Shown here one piece after another: positions 1 through 10,195 of a stretch of DNA of 64,000 nucleotides (position 1 is the first letter of the stretch; every line of letters begins with the position of its first letter). Source of the stretch: Stutzerimonas stutzeri (GTDB taxonomy: Bacteria > Pseudomonadota > Gammaproteobacteria > Pseudomonadales > Pseudomonadaceae); NCBI RefSeq assembly GCF_018138085.1, contig NZ_CP073105.1:62001-126000 (forward strand), written 5' to 3'. The notes under the pieces are model-generated. The model worked only from the letters and a program-made list of their open reading frames with translations, ran no database searches and was not told the origin of the DNA. A program made the position numbers and the translations under genes.

Positions 1-254
1 TCCACTGAGCGCGTGGTAAAGAGTGGGCTGCGATATACCTTCGACCGATCTGCACGGTCGACGATGCGCAAATACGACAGGCCTCCGCCAGGAGCTAACA
101 GGCCCTTTACCGGCACGCTTTCGATCAAATGCCCACCTTGCGGGCTGACTTGCGAAACCGACGGCGGCGCGCTCAGCGCATCGCTCAGGCTCCAGCCAAA
201 GAGCAGGGCGAGCGCGGCGAGAAGGCTGCATACAGCGAGAATGGCTTTGTTCAT
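1..254 (-). CDS. Partial small membrane-anchored or exported protein
   Basis: The reading frame is open on the minus strand from an ATG at 254 to the left edge, so the C-terminus is missing. The visible N-terminus (MNKAILAVCSLLAALALLF) is a typical uncleaved anchor or signal peptide, followed by a polar extracytoplasmic segment. The ATG lies one base after the stop of the upstream DUF6402 gene (TGA-C-ATG), so translation is probably coupled. I do not recognise the family. Its position third in a PAAR, DUF6402, small-protein series suggests an accessory or immunity role in a type VI secretion cargo locus; this is inference from context only. Confidence 0.6.
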   Translation of the reverse strand, partial: MNKAILAVCSLLAALALLFGWSLSDALSAPPSVSQVSPQGGHLIESVPVKGLLAPGGGLSYLRIVDRADRSKVYRSPLFTTRSV

Positions 255-255
255 G

Positions 256-1151
256 TCAGCGTTTCGGCAGGGTGATGGCGGGCGTGCCAGGTGGCAAGGG
301 TTCGCGTAGCAGATCGGAAAACACGCGGAAGTCTCCGCCTCGTTTGTATCTGGCCCGGTAATCGGCGAAATGACTGTTCAGCACAAGCATGTAGCGTTTG
401 CGCTGCTCGTCTATGTAGCGCCTTTGGTTCTGAGCACTCATTCCGAACAACGATTGCTGCGTGATGCTGCGGGAGACCGCATCGACGCCGGCATTATGCG
501 CCGTGGCCTCCAGCAGGCTGGGAGCGACACCATCGAAGTTCCAGAAGCCCAGCGGCTGGCTGAACACCGAGCCATCGTCGTTGAAGTCGTAGTTGTCCTC
601 AGCATAGAACAGCAAGGTTCTCGGGCGAAACAGGATGCGATCTGCATGTACTTCTACGTCACCCTCGGCCGCTACCCGCAGGTTGAAGTCCGCCAGCGCT
701 CCTCGCAGGTCGTTGAGGCCTTCGCTGCCCCACTTGGAAAAGGTGATCGCGCGTGAGTTGAAGTAGCCGAAGCGCTCCACCGCGCTCGCCAGGTTCGGGA
801 AAACCAGGGGATAGCAGCCGAGCCCCTTGTCGCCATAGGCCGTGAGCAGATGCTTGCGAATCTCACCCATGGCGGCGGTGTTGTTCCAGCTTCGGCGCAG
901 CTCGGCGAGAACCGGCTGGACCTTGTCGAAACTGGCCACCCAGCTCATCTTGACGATGCTTTCCTCGATGTAGGCCAGGGTAGTCCCTGAAACCAGTGGC
1001 GCATCAGCGCGGCGGAAACCGGCCAATCGATGGCATCCATGGCTGCGGGAATATCGGTGATCTTGAACAGCCTGGCCTGAACTGGGGCGCCTTGCGTATT
1101 GCTCGCAGGGCTAAGGTTAGATTGTGCGACGACTGGCTCCGTGCTCGACAT
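256..1151 (-). pseudogene. DUF6402 family protein, frameshifted
   Basis: Two overlapping minus-strand frames together look like one DUF6402 protein. The first starts at ATG 1151 and reads through a segment ending MRHWFQG. The second picks up at TTLAYIEESIVKMSW and continues to the stop at 256. The switch falls at the CCC run at 985-987 on the plus strand (GGG in the mRNA); one extra G there would restore a single frame reading MRHWFQGTTLAYIEE. The gene therefore carries a one-base deletion, or the assembly has an error there. DUF6402 proteins are often found next to PAAR genes and are suspected type VI cargo, but I know of no established activity. It begins 9 bases after the PAAR gene stop. 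I do not claim programmed frameshifting because no slippery heptamer is obvious. Confidence 0.7.
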
Positions 1152-1160
1152 GCTGTGGCC

Positions 1161-1673
1161 TCAACCAACGAAGATTTCGGTTTGTGGGGCGAACTCGACG
1201 GACACGGTTTCGGCCGCGTAGCCTGCTACACGTTTGGTCTTGCCGTCCTCGTCGGTAACGCCTTCGATGACCTTGCCGGAGGCCGTCTTCAGCTTGTAGG
1301 GGCGGTTGGCCAAAGGCAGGCCGGTATCGCTATCGCTGAGCACGAAATGCTCGTCTAACTGGTTGGGTAGCGGCGCTGGCGCAGTGAAGGGCGCCGGGCT
1401 CACCGACGAGCCGACCAGGATATTGCCGGAGCCAGTCACGACGCTGCCGCCATGCGTCGTGGGGCTGCCGAGGAAGGCAACTGGCTTGCCGTTGACCAAG
1501 ATAGTGGCTTCGCCTTCTGGTATCGCGCCGCCACAGCTACTGGCGTCACCGACTCGGGCAGCAGGTAGGTTATTGAACAACACGTCGGGCGAACCAACCG
1601 CTATCGGGTTGGAACCGTGGCCGGGGATGGGGCAGGAGTGGGTGTCGGATAAGCGAGCAGCGGGCTTGGCCAT
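1161..1673 (-). CDS. PAAR domain protein, type VI secretion spike tip
   Basis: The 170-residue protein starts with the PAAR signature: MAKPAARLSDTHSCPIPG, then repeated Gly-rich strands with Pro-Ala-Ala-Arg (LPAARVGD), a Cys-bearing turn (SSCGG) and the closing THGGSVVTGSG-type strand. PAAR proteins form the sharpened metal-binding cone that caps VgrG in type VI secretion and carry effectors. About 80 residues follow the PAAR fold and could adapt it to a cargo. An alternative start at 1706 exists, but the ATG at 1673 has a good ribosome site (AAGGAACTCGT) and begins at the family start. It is first of three co-directional genes with DUF6402 and a small anchored protein. No other type VI genes are in the window, so this is an orphan PAAR island. 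Confidence 0.88.
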   Translation of the reverse strand: MAKPAARLSDTHSCPIPGHGSNPIAVGSPDVLFNNLPAARVGDASSCGGAIPEGEATILVNGKPVAFLGSPTTHGGSVVTGSGNILVGSSVSPAPFTAPAPLPNQLDEHFVLSDSDTGLPLANRPYKLKTASGKVIEGVTDEDGKTKRVAGYAAETVSVEFAPQTEIFVG

Positions 1674-1859
1674 ACGAGTTCCTTTCGTATCTGAGTGAAG
1701 GGCCAAACCCTAACAAGTCTGGGGGCGTTCATCGACTTCGCGATCCCAAGGAATCCGACCTGTTAACGTTTTTGCTTTACAAGGGCTGTCCGGATCGCAC
1801 CGCTCCAGCTGCAGCCGTCTGCCGTATCATGCGCAGCCCATTTACGTTCATCGACCTCC

Positions 1860-2426
1860 ATGACCACCCTCGAACTCATCGCCTCCGCCCTCGGCGTCCT
1901 TTCCGTCTGGCTCACGGTGCGGCAGAACCCGCTGTGCTGGCCCATCGGGTTGGTGATGGTGTCGCTTTATGGGTGGTTTTTCTTCGAGGTGCGGCTGTAT
2001 TCCCAAGTGCTGCTCAACGGCGTCTTTGCCGCCATGCAGGTCTATGGGTGGTGGCAGTGGACGCGGGGCAGCGGCAGCGAAGGAGGGCGGCCAGTAGTGG
2101 GCGCGACGGCGATGGAGATAGGCGCCGGGATGTTGGCGGCGGCGGTTGGTAGCGTCGGGCTGGGCCTGATGATGGCCCATACCGAGGCGGCTTATCCCGG
2201 GCCGGATGCGGCGCTGACCGCCTTCAGCCTGCTCGCGCAACTGTGGATGGCGCTCAAGCGCTGGCAGTGCTGGGTGTTGTGGATCGTGGTGGACGCGCTC
2301 TATGTCGGCTTCTTCGTCTTTCAGAACTACTGGCTCACCGCGGGACTGTATGGGTTGTTCACCCTGCTGGCGGTGATGGGGTTGCGCGAGTGGCGACAGG
2401 CGAGGCTGGAGGTGCAACAGGCGTAG
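1860..2426 (+). CDS. pnuC: Nicotinamide riboside transporter PnuC
   Basis: This 188-residue polytopic membrane protein has the PnuC pattern: about seven hydrophobic helices, an early NPLCWPIG segment, aromatic-rich helices with YGWWQW, and a WIVVDALYVGFFVF helix near the end. PnuC proteins facilitate diffusion of nicotinamide riboside across the inner membrane; uptake becomes net accumulation when the substrate is phosphorylated inside. A NadR-type kinase that could do this lies downstream at 4659-5183, but a 611-residue ABC exporter gene sits between them. Length fits the short PnuC family. The 283 bases after the stop contain no recognisable gene. Confidence 0.92.
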   Translation: MTTLELIASALGVLSVWLTVRQNPLCWPIGLVMVSLYGWFFFEVRLYSQVLLNGVFAAMQVYGWWQWTRGSGSEGGRPVVGATAMEIGAGMLAAAVGSVGLGLMMAHTEAAYPGPDAALTAFSLLAQLWMALKRWQCWVLWIVVDALYVGFFVFQNYWLTAGLYGLFTLLAVMGLREWRQARLEVQQA

Positions 2427-2709
2427 GCGACCGCCGATCATGCTTCCGCTGGTCCAGGCTGGGTTGGCTGTCGGCGAAATCGACGAGGCGGGAAACGCTG
2501 CCCGGCCGATGGCGTCCAACGATCGCCATCTGGCGGAGCCTTTGCGTAGGATGTGATCCCCGCAGGCGCTCCGTCGTATCGACAGTCGAACGCATGCAGC
2601 ACCATCTTGAAACGTCCCGACCGACTCGATTGCCGGATGCGCCACTGCCTGATCCAACCGGCTGTAGCGTTGCGCAGCCGCCTCCATTCGCCAAAGCAGA
2701 CCTCAGCTC

Positions 2710-4545
<1,836 letters not shown>

Positions 4546-4658
4546 ACGACCGCTAGGGCCGATAACAGAGCTTCATTCATGAACAGTGCAATTGCCCATG
4601 CGGCTCGGTTTCGTTTCGTCCTTGCGACCGCGCGTCGGCAGGCAAGCGGGGCGTCCCG

Positions 4659-5183
4659 TTGAAGGTGCTGGTGCTCACCGGAGCCGAATCGACCGGCAAA
4701 AGCTGGTTGGCCGCACGCGTGCAGCAACGCTTCGGCGGGGTGGTGGTGGGCGAATACGTCCGGCATTTCATCGACAGCGAACAGCGCGATACCTGCCTGG
4801 CCGACATTCCCGCCATCGCCAGTGGCCAGCTGGCCTGGGAAGACGCCGCGCGCCGCCAACGACCGGAGCTGCTGATCCTCGAGACACATCTGCTGAGCAA
4901 CATGCTCTGGAGCCAGACGCTGTTCGGCAACTGCCCGGCATGGCTGGAGGACGAACTGCTCACGCGCCGTTACGACCTCCATCTGCTGCTTTCGCCGGAC
5001 GGTGCCGAATGGCATGCGGACGGCCAACGCTGCCAACCGGACGCCGCCGAGCGATGGGCTTTTCACGAAGCCTGCCGAAGCTGGCTCCAGCGGAATCGGC
5101 AGCCGTTCGTAGAGATTGCTGGAGACTGGGCCCGCCGCGAGCAGCAGGCTGTTGCAGAGATTCAGGCGTTGTTGACGCCATAG
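4659..5183 (+). CDS. NadR-type ribosylnicotinamide kinase-like P-loop ATPase
   Basis: The 174-residue protein begins MKVLVLTGAESTGKS, the P-loop of the C-terminal ribosylnicotinamide kinase domain of NadR. It continues with GEYVRHFI (the GEYAR-like motif of that domain) and a LILETHLLSN strand matching the Walker B region of these kinases. The adenylyltransferase and repressor domains of enterobacterial NadR are absent, as is usual for stand-alone kinase forms. It should phosphorylate nicotinamide riboside to NMN, trapping substrate taken up by PnuC. The start is TTG at 4659, chosen because the P-loop begins only eight residues later and no ATG in this frame gives a better N-terminus. Confidence 0.8.
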   Translation: MKVLVLTGAESTGKSWLAARVQQRFGGVVVGEYVRHFIDSEQRDTCLADIPAIASGQLAWEDAARRQRPELLILETHLLSNMLWSQTLFGNCPAWLEDELLTRRYDLHLLLSPDGAEWHADGQRCQPDAAERWAFHEACRSWLQRNRQPFVEIAGDWARREQQAVAEIQALLTP

Positions 5184-5227
5184 ATCGCTCTGCACGAACT
5201 GCGAACGGATGACAGCTGGCCGTGGTG

Positions 5228-5362
5228 TACAGCGGTGGATCGGTGAGGCGTGATCCGCCTGGCGGATGTCGCTGTTCACATCCACCGCTGGCACCGACGG
5301 TGAGCGGAATTTCGAGTCCGCGATATCCACCGGGACGTGCGGGGAACGCGATGGATATCGCT
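5228..5362. repeat. Multi-arm palindromic intergenic element
   Basis: Three inverted repeats are packed between the kinase gene and the next membrane protein gene. CAGCGGTGGAT (5230-5240) pairs perfectly with ATCCACCGCTG (5280-5290). Nested inside is ATCCGCC-T-GGCGGAT (5253-5267). A further arm is GCGATATCC near 5313 against GGATATCGC near 5352. No T-run follows, so it is not a standard terminator. It looks like a repetitive Pseudomonas intergenic element, but no second copy lies in this window. Confidence 0.5.
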
Positions 5363-5437
5363 TCGCTCAACGCTATTCCACGGCCGGGGTCTACTGTACC
5401 AAGCGGCGGTATGGCCGCCTTTCGATAGGGGACGCGC

Positions 5438-5842
5438 GTGGACAGTCGAGGGTTTGTGTGGGCGCATTTCAAGCTCAATGCCGAGCAGCGCCTGCGGGGG
5501 TTCAACTTCTTCGTGGTGCTGGCGATCTTTGCCGATGGCGGTGTGCTGGCCGCTCTGGAGCGCGGCTTCTCGCCCGGGCTGCTGATGTTGCTGGGGGCCT
5601 TCACGGTCTTGCTGGCCATGGTGTTCTGGCTCGTCGATGCGCGCAGCCGCCAGCTGTTGCAGCTGACCATCACGGCGCTCAAGGAAATCGAGTCGGAATT
5701 TCCGGCCAGCTACCAGCTGTTCGCCAACGATGCGCAGGGGCAAAACCCCGTCATCAGCTATACCTTCGCCATTCGCGCGCTGTTGTTGGCGCAGATGGGC
5801 TTCGGCTTTGGCGTGATCGCCTACGGCTTCTACCACTGGTGA
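5438..5842 (+). CDS. Small membrane protein of unknown function
   Basis: The 134-residue protein has two hydrophobic helices near residues 22-70 (FFVVLAIFADGG and LLMLLGAFTVLLAMVFW), a central soluble amphipathic stretch (LLQLTITALKEIESEF), and a final helix around residues 110-134. The helix-pair, coiled segment, helix layout recalls small bacterial SLATT-like or RipA-like membrane proteins, but I do not recognise a named family. The start is GTG at 5438 with GGGGA six bases upstream. It stands alone between a palindromic element and the DUF945 gene. Confidence 0.65.
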   Translation: MDSRGFVWAHFKLNAEQRLRGFNFFVVLAIFADGGVLAALERGFSPGLLMLLGAFTVLLAMVFWLVDARSRQLLQLTITALKEIESEFPASYQLFANDAQGQNPVISYTFAIRALLLAQMGFGFGVIAYGFYHW

Positions 5843-5991
5843 TGGCGCACCGCGGTTTGCTGCAACGTTCTCACCCTTTTCATCCCGTTGCACGGCGCGC
5901 TGGAGCCCGGACAGGCGCGCTGCTAGAGTGCCGCCGCTTGCCCACTATCGGCTGACAGGATGTCTGCCCAGCCGCCGCACAGGATGCTCCC

Positions 5992-7473
5992 ATGAAAAAA
6001 CTCGCAGTCGCCGTTGCCGTACCCCTGGCCCTTATCGGAGCCGCCACTTTCTACACCGGCACCCAGGTCGAATCGCTCGCTCGCGATGCCGTCGACCAAG
6101 CCAACGTCAAGCTGCGCGAGATGGGCGTAGGCGCCGGTGCGGAGGTCAGCCTGAAGCTGGTTAGCTTCGACCGTGGCCTGCTGTCCAGCTCGGCGCGCTA
6201 CCAGATCGACTTCGAAGTGCCTGACGACGAAGGCAGCAGCAAGCAGTATTCGATCCTGCTGCAGGATCACCTGGAGCACGGCCCGTTCCCGCTTTCGCGC
6301 TTGGCCCGCGGCCAACTGATGCCGGTCGCCGCCCAGAGCCATGCCCAGCTCGAGCGGAGCCCTCTGACCGAAAAGCTGTTCGACGCCGCCTCGGGTGAAA
6401 TCCCGTTGGTGGGCGACACCACTATCGGCTATGACGGCCGCCAATACGGCGAGCTGCGTTCGGCCGCCTTCAAGCTCGAAGACGAGGAGGGCTCGGTTCG
6501 CGTCTCGTCCAGCTCAATCAATTTCGAAGCGGCGAAGGACGCCACCGCGGTGCGCCTGGACGGCGAACTGCCGGAACTCGACATGAACCTGCAAAACAAC
6601 GCCACCGGCCAGCCGGTGCGCATCAGTCTGCGCGGCCTTGGCCTGAGCGTGGACAATCACGAGGATGCCAATGGCTTCGCCCAGGGACCGTCAGCCATCA
6701 CCCTCAAGCGCATGGAGATCCAGACCGGGGAGGCGCCTGCCGTGATCGTCCAGAACGCATCGTTCGACGCGGCACTGACCGAGGGTGAGCGTGGCCTCGA
6801 CCTGTCGGCCGGCTACCGTGTCGGTCAGGTGGACGCCCAAGGCCAGACCTTCCGCAACCTTGCGCTGGTGTTCGGCCTGCGCAATCTCGAGGCCAGCAAA
6901 CTCAAGGCGCTGATCGATCGCTACAAGGAAGTGCTCGACAGTGGCCCCACGCCGCAGGAGTCGCTCGCCAGCATGACTGCTGCCCAGCAGCAGGAACTGC
7001 AGGCGCTGGGGCTGCAGCTACTCGAGCACAAGCCGACATTGGCCCTCGATGAGTTCGGTTTCGAGACCGCGCATGGTGCGGCCCGCCTGTCCGTCGTGCT
7101 CGATCTGCAGAGCCCGAGTGACGATGCCTTCACCCCCGATGCGATGATCACCAGCATGCTCGCATCGCTCAAAGCCGAAGCCGGTATCGACAAGGCGCTG
7201 GTGCGTGACGTGGTCGGCCTCGTCGCGCAGAGCCGGCAGGACGGCGCGCGGCTTGACCCTGTTGCGCTGAAGCAGGAGACCGACGCCACCACCGACCTCT
7301 TCAGCGGCATGGCGCTGGAGTCGGGCTGGTCCCGCCTGGAAGGCGAGCGCCTGGTCAGCTCCCTGCATTACGCCGACAACCGGGTGAACTTCAACGGCCG
7401 CGAAATGAGCGTGCAGGAGTTCATTGGCTTTGCCTTCGGCTCGGCGCAGGGTGCGGGTCTGCTCGGCGAGTAA
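5992..7473 (+). CDS. YdgA-like DUF945 family protein
   Basis: A 493-residue protein with an N-terminal signal or anchor (MKKLAVAVAVPLALIGAATFY) followed by a long periplasmic beta-rich region. The start of the mature part (GTQVESLARDAVDQANVKL, then a region around FDRGLLSSSARYQ) matches the YdgA/DUF945 family, whose members are about 480-500 residues. The molecular function of the family is unknown; members are thought to sit at the inner membrane facing the periplasm. The gene is monocistronic and converges with the 5'-nucleotidase gene across a long palindromic element. Confidence 0.85.
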   Translation: MKKLAVAVAVPLALIGAATFYTGTQVESLARDAVDQANVKLREMGVGAGAEVSLKLVSFDRGLLSSSARYQIDFEVPDDEGSSKQYSILLQDHLEHGPFPLSRLARGQLMPVAAQSHAQLERSPLTEKLFDAASGEIPLVGDTTIGYDGRQYGELRSAAFKLEDEEGSVRVSSSSINFEAAKDATAVRLDGELPELDMNLQNNATGQPVRISLRGLGLSVDNHEDANGFAQGPSAITLKRMEIQTGEAPAVIVQNASFDAALTEGERGLDLSAGYRVGQVDAQGQTFRNLALVFGLRNLEASKLKALIDRYKEVLDSGPTPQESLASMTAAQQQELQALGLQLLEHKPTLALDEFGFETAHGAARLSVVLDLQSPSDDAFTPDAMITSMLASLKAEAGIDKALVRDVVGLVAQSRQDGARLDPVALKQETDATTDLFSGMALESGWSRLEGERLVSSLHYADNRVNFNGREMSVQEFIGFAFGSAQGAGLLGE

Positions 7474-7486
7474 GCGCGGACGGGCA

Positions 7487-7663
7487 TGAGAAAGGCGACC
7501 TTTACAGACCGTGTGAAAACTACTGCGCTCGGTCATGCTGCGTTAAAAACAGCCTCAAAATGCTCATTTACAGCTCGTAAACTGCGCTTTTTCGCCTGTT
7601 TTTGCCTTGCCTGACCAGCGCTCGCTACGTTTTCACTCGGCCTGTTCGGGTCGCCTTTTTTCA
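7487..7663. repeat. MITE-like palindromic element with about 32-bp inverted termini
   Basis: The space between two convergent genes is one long imperfect palindrome. The left end (GAAAGGCGACC, then ACAGACCGTGTGAAAAC) is matched in reverse by the right end (GTTTTCACTCGGCCTGT, then GGGTCGCCTTTTTTC). The inside is also self-complementary: TTAAAAACAGCCT near 7550 against GCCTGTTTTTGCC near 7596. The outer arm, ending in a T-run, could also terminate both converging transcripts. No transposase is encoded. I cannot tell whether it is a transposed element or an elaborate terminator without other copies. Confidence 0.6.
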
Positions 7664-7681
7664 TTCAGCTTCGTCCCAGGT

Positions 7682-9499
7682 TCAATCGACGCGCCGGATT
7701 CGCCCTTCGATGCCGCCATTGAACGGCTGCGGCAATGCTTCGATGTAGTCGACCAGCGCATCCAGATCCACCGGGCCGACGACGCGGTTCTGGCCTTCGG
7801 TGAGGATCGTGAAATTGTCGCCGCCGCCGGCAAGGAAGAAATTCACGGTGACGCGGTAGATGGCGGCCGGGTTGATCGGCGCACCGCCCGCGTCATGGAT
7901 CTCGATCACGCGGTTGCCTTCGGGGCGGCTGGCGGACCAGCTGTAGCGGATGCCGGAAGGCTTGAGCAGGCGGGTATAGCTCTGGCCGATCCATTGCTGT
8001 TCGAGCAGCGTCTTGATCTGCGCGCCGGTCAGGTCCATCGAGACGAGGTCGTTGGCGAAGGGCTGGATGGCGAACAATTCGCCCCAGGTCACCTCACCGC
8101 TCGCCAGATCGGCACGGATGCCGCCCGGGTTCATGAAGCTGATCTGCGCGTCAGTGGCGACACGCTGGGCATCGGCAATCAGGTTGCCCAGTGCCGATTC
8201 GCCGGCTGGCGTTTCGGTGCGGTTGATGTCGCCCTGGGCCACGCCCACCACGCGCGCAACCAACGGCTCGACCTGCACATCCGTCTGTGCCACCAGGGCG
8301 GCGACCTGCGGATCCGGCGAAAGCCCGGCGCCCTGGTCGGCCCAGGTGGTGAGTATGGCGGCGGACTTTTCGACGATATCGCGGCTGCGGCGGCTGACCA
8401 CCAGTTCGATATCGGCATAGGCGGTGCCGGCCGAGAATGCCTGGGTCACGAGGATCGGTTTGCCGTTGGCATTGGGTACCAGGGCATTGGTGAAGCCGTG
8501 GGCGTGGCCGGAGATGACCACGTCCACCTCGTCATCCAGACGCTCGATGATATCGACCACCGGGCCGGTAACCGTGTCGGCCTCGGGGTTGGTCGGGCCG
8601 TCATAGCTGCTTTGCTGGCCGCCCTGGTGCAGGGCGACGACGATGGCATGCACGCCATGCCGGCGCAGCTCGGCCACGGACTGGTTGATGGCGTCCGCCT
8701 CGTCGATGAAGCGCAGGCCGGCCACGCCGCTCGGCGAGACGATCGACGGGGTTTCCTTCAGTACCGCACCGATCACGCCAATACGCACGCCATCGCTGAA
8801 GTAGATGGAGTAGGGTGGCAGCAGGGATTCACCGGTGCTTTGGTCGATCACGTTGCTCGACACCATGGGAAAGCGTGCGCCTTGCCACGGGTCGTCGAGG
8901 AACGGCCCGTTGCGGTGGTTGCCACCGGTGAGCAGGCGCAGTAGCTCGGTACGGCCGTCATCGAACTCGTGGTTGCCGAGGGTGCCGATCAGGTTGCAGC
9001 GCTGCTGGGCGAAGGGCTGCACGCTGCGAGGCATCTGCATTTGCCGGCTGAAATCTCGGCAATGCGGGTTGGCCAGCAGACTGAAAAAGCTGATCGAGGG
9101 CTCGTCCTGCAGCAGCGCGGAGTTGGGAGGGGAAGCGCCGACCTGGTCGCCGTCGTGCACGATCAGCGTATTGTCGTTACTGGCGGCCTTGAGGTAGGCG
9201 GCGAGCACGGCGGCGCCTCCGGCAGGACGCCCGGCGACACTGCGCGGCGACAGCTGACCGTGGAAATCATTGATGCTGAGCAGGTTGATCGACACTACCG
9301 GCTCGGGTCGCCAGTCCGGGGCACGCCAACTGCGACGCTCGGCGGCCTGCTGGCGGGCCTTGAGAGCCTCCAGGCGCTCTTCACGGTAGTCCCGCTCGAT
9401 GGAGCCGTGCTCGGCCTGCCCTTGCGTTTGTGCCAGCGTCGGGGCGGCGATGCCGACCAGGCTGGCGGCGAACAGCCAATCCAAGATGCGCGTGCGCAT
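7682..9499 (-). CDS. Periplasmic 5'-nucleotidase / UshA-type metallophosphatase
   Basis: The 605-residue product has a cleavable signal peptide (ending TLAQ near residue 24) and the two-domain layout of UshA-like 5'-nucleotidases. The metal ligands are visible in order: NDFHGQL, HDGDQVG, GNHEFDDG, a later ALHQGG, and SGHAHGF. The C-terminal substrate domain contains NPGGIRAD and the nucleotide-stacking FLAGGGDNF motif. It should hydrolyse nucleotides or nucleotide sugars in the periplasm to recover nucleoside and phosphate. It has a good ribosome site (GAGGAAAACAACA before ATG) and faces ydgA tail to tail. It may supply nucleosides or nicotinamide riboside to importers such as the nearby PnuC; that link is inference. 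Confidence 0.9.
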   Translation of the reverse strand: MRTRILDWLFAASLVGIAAPTLAQTQGQAEHGSIERDYREERLEALKARQQAAERRSWRAPDWRPEPVVSINLLSINDFHGQLSPRSVAGRPAGGAAVLAAYLKAASNDNTLIVHDGDQVGASPPNSALLQDEPSISFFSLLANPHCRDFSRQMQMPRSVQPFAQQRCNLIGTLGNHEFDDGRTELLRLLTGGNHRNGPFLDDPWQGARFPMVSSNVIDQSTGESLLPPYSIYFSDGVRIGVIGAVLKETPSIVSPSGVAGLRFIDEADAINQSVAELRRHGVHAIVVALHQGGQQSSYDGPTNPEADTVTGPVVDIIERLDDEVDVVISGHAHGFTNALVPNANGKPILVTQAFSAGTAYADIELVVSRRSRDIVEKSAAILTTWADQGAGLSPDPQVAALVAQTDVQVEPLVARVVGVAQGDINRTETPAGESALGNLIADAQRVATDAQISFMNPGGIRADLASGEVTWGELFAIQPFANDLVSMDLTGAQIKTLLEQQWIGQSYTRLLKPSGIRYSWSASRPEGNRVIEIHDAGGAPINPAAIYRVTVNFFLAGGGDNFTILTEGQNRVVGPVDLDALVDYIEALPQPFNGGIEGRIRRVD

Positions 9500-9698
9500 T
9501 GTTGTTTTCCTCGGTGCGGTGGGGTCCGACCGAAACTAGAAAGCGCAGGTGGCTGTTTGATGACCGCTGGTTGGTGGTTTGGCGATAGGCGACGTGCGGC
9601 TTGCCGCTGTGAAAACGTACCGGACGACAGCCCGTCCCTCCGGCTGAACGCCTTCGTCCCGTACCCGGTCGTTATAGATAACCACCGGGAGATTGACG

Positions 9699-10184
9699 AT
9701 GACGATATCCAGCAATCTGTTTTGGGGCGCGTTGGCGCTTGGTCTGGTAACGGGCATGCGCAGCACACTGGCGCCGGCCATGACCAGCCGTGCGCTGGCC
9801 GCATGTGACGACATCGATGAAGCCGACGAGCCCGCGCGTACGCTGGCCTCGCACCGTACGCAGCAAGTTCTGCTGCCGATGGCAGCGGCGGAACTGCTGG
9901 GGGACAAGATGCCCTTTGCGCCGGATCGCACCATTGTCCCGTCGATGGTGTTCCGTGCGCTGTCGGGTGGCGTGACCGCGGCGGCGCTGGCGAGCATGCG
10001 CCGTGAGCCCATGCTGCTGCCGGCGCTGATCGGCGCCACCGCAGCGCTGGTGTCATCAAAGATCGGACTCGGCCTGCGTAAGCCTTACCAGCCGCAGCCC
10101 TTGCTCAACGCGGCGCTGGGGCTGGCCGAGGACGGTCTGGCGTTGACCGTCGGCAATGCCGGATTGCGCCGGGCGCTGGGTTAG
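9699..10184 (+). CDS. DUF4126-like membrane protein
   Basis: A 161-residue hydrophobic protein starting near MTISSNLFWGALALGLVTG and continuing with MRSTLAPAM, a Gly/Ala-rich helix pattern, and a conserved LLPALIGATAALVSS helix. The pattern fits the DUF4126 family of small membrane proteins of unknown function. A TTG at 9693 would add two residues, but GGGAG at 9687-9691 is correctly spaced only for the ATG at 9699. The gene is followed directly by a repeat array. Confidence 0.65.
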   Translation: MTISSNLFWGALALGLVTGMRSTLAPAMTSRALAACDDIDEADEPARTLASHRTQQVLLPMAAAELLGDKMPFAPDRTIVPSMVFRALSGGVTAAALASMRREPMLLPALIGATAALVSSKIGLGLRKPYQPQPLLNAALGLAEDGLALTVGNAGLRRALG

Positions 10185-10195
10185 CCGCTCCAGTT

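Noticed and set aside
5266..5955. A 229-codon plus-strand frame overlapping the membrane protein at 5438
   Set aside because: Arg-rich shadow frame; the shorter GTG-started frame has clear helices and a ribosome site.
7607..8944. Plus-strand frame of 445 codons opposite the 5'-nucleotidase
   Set aside because: Composition is Gly/Ala/Asp/His-rich and lacks any fold motif; the nucleotidase metal motifs on the other strand are decisive.
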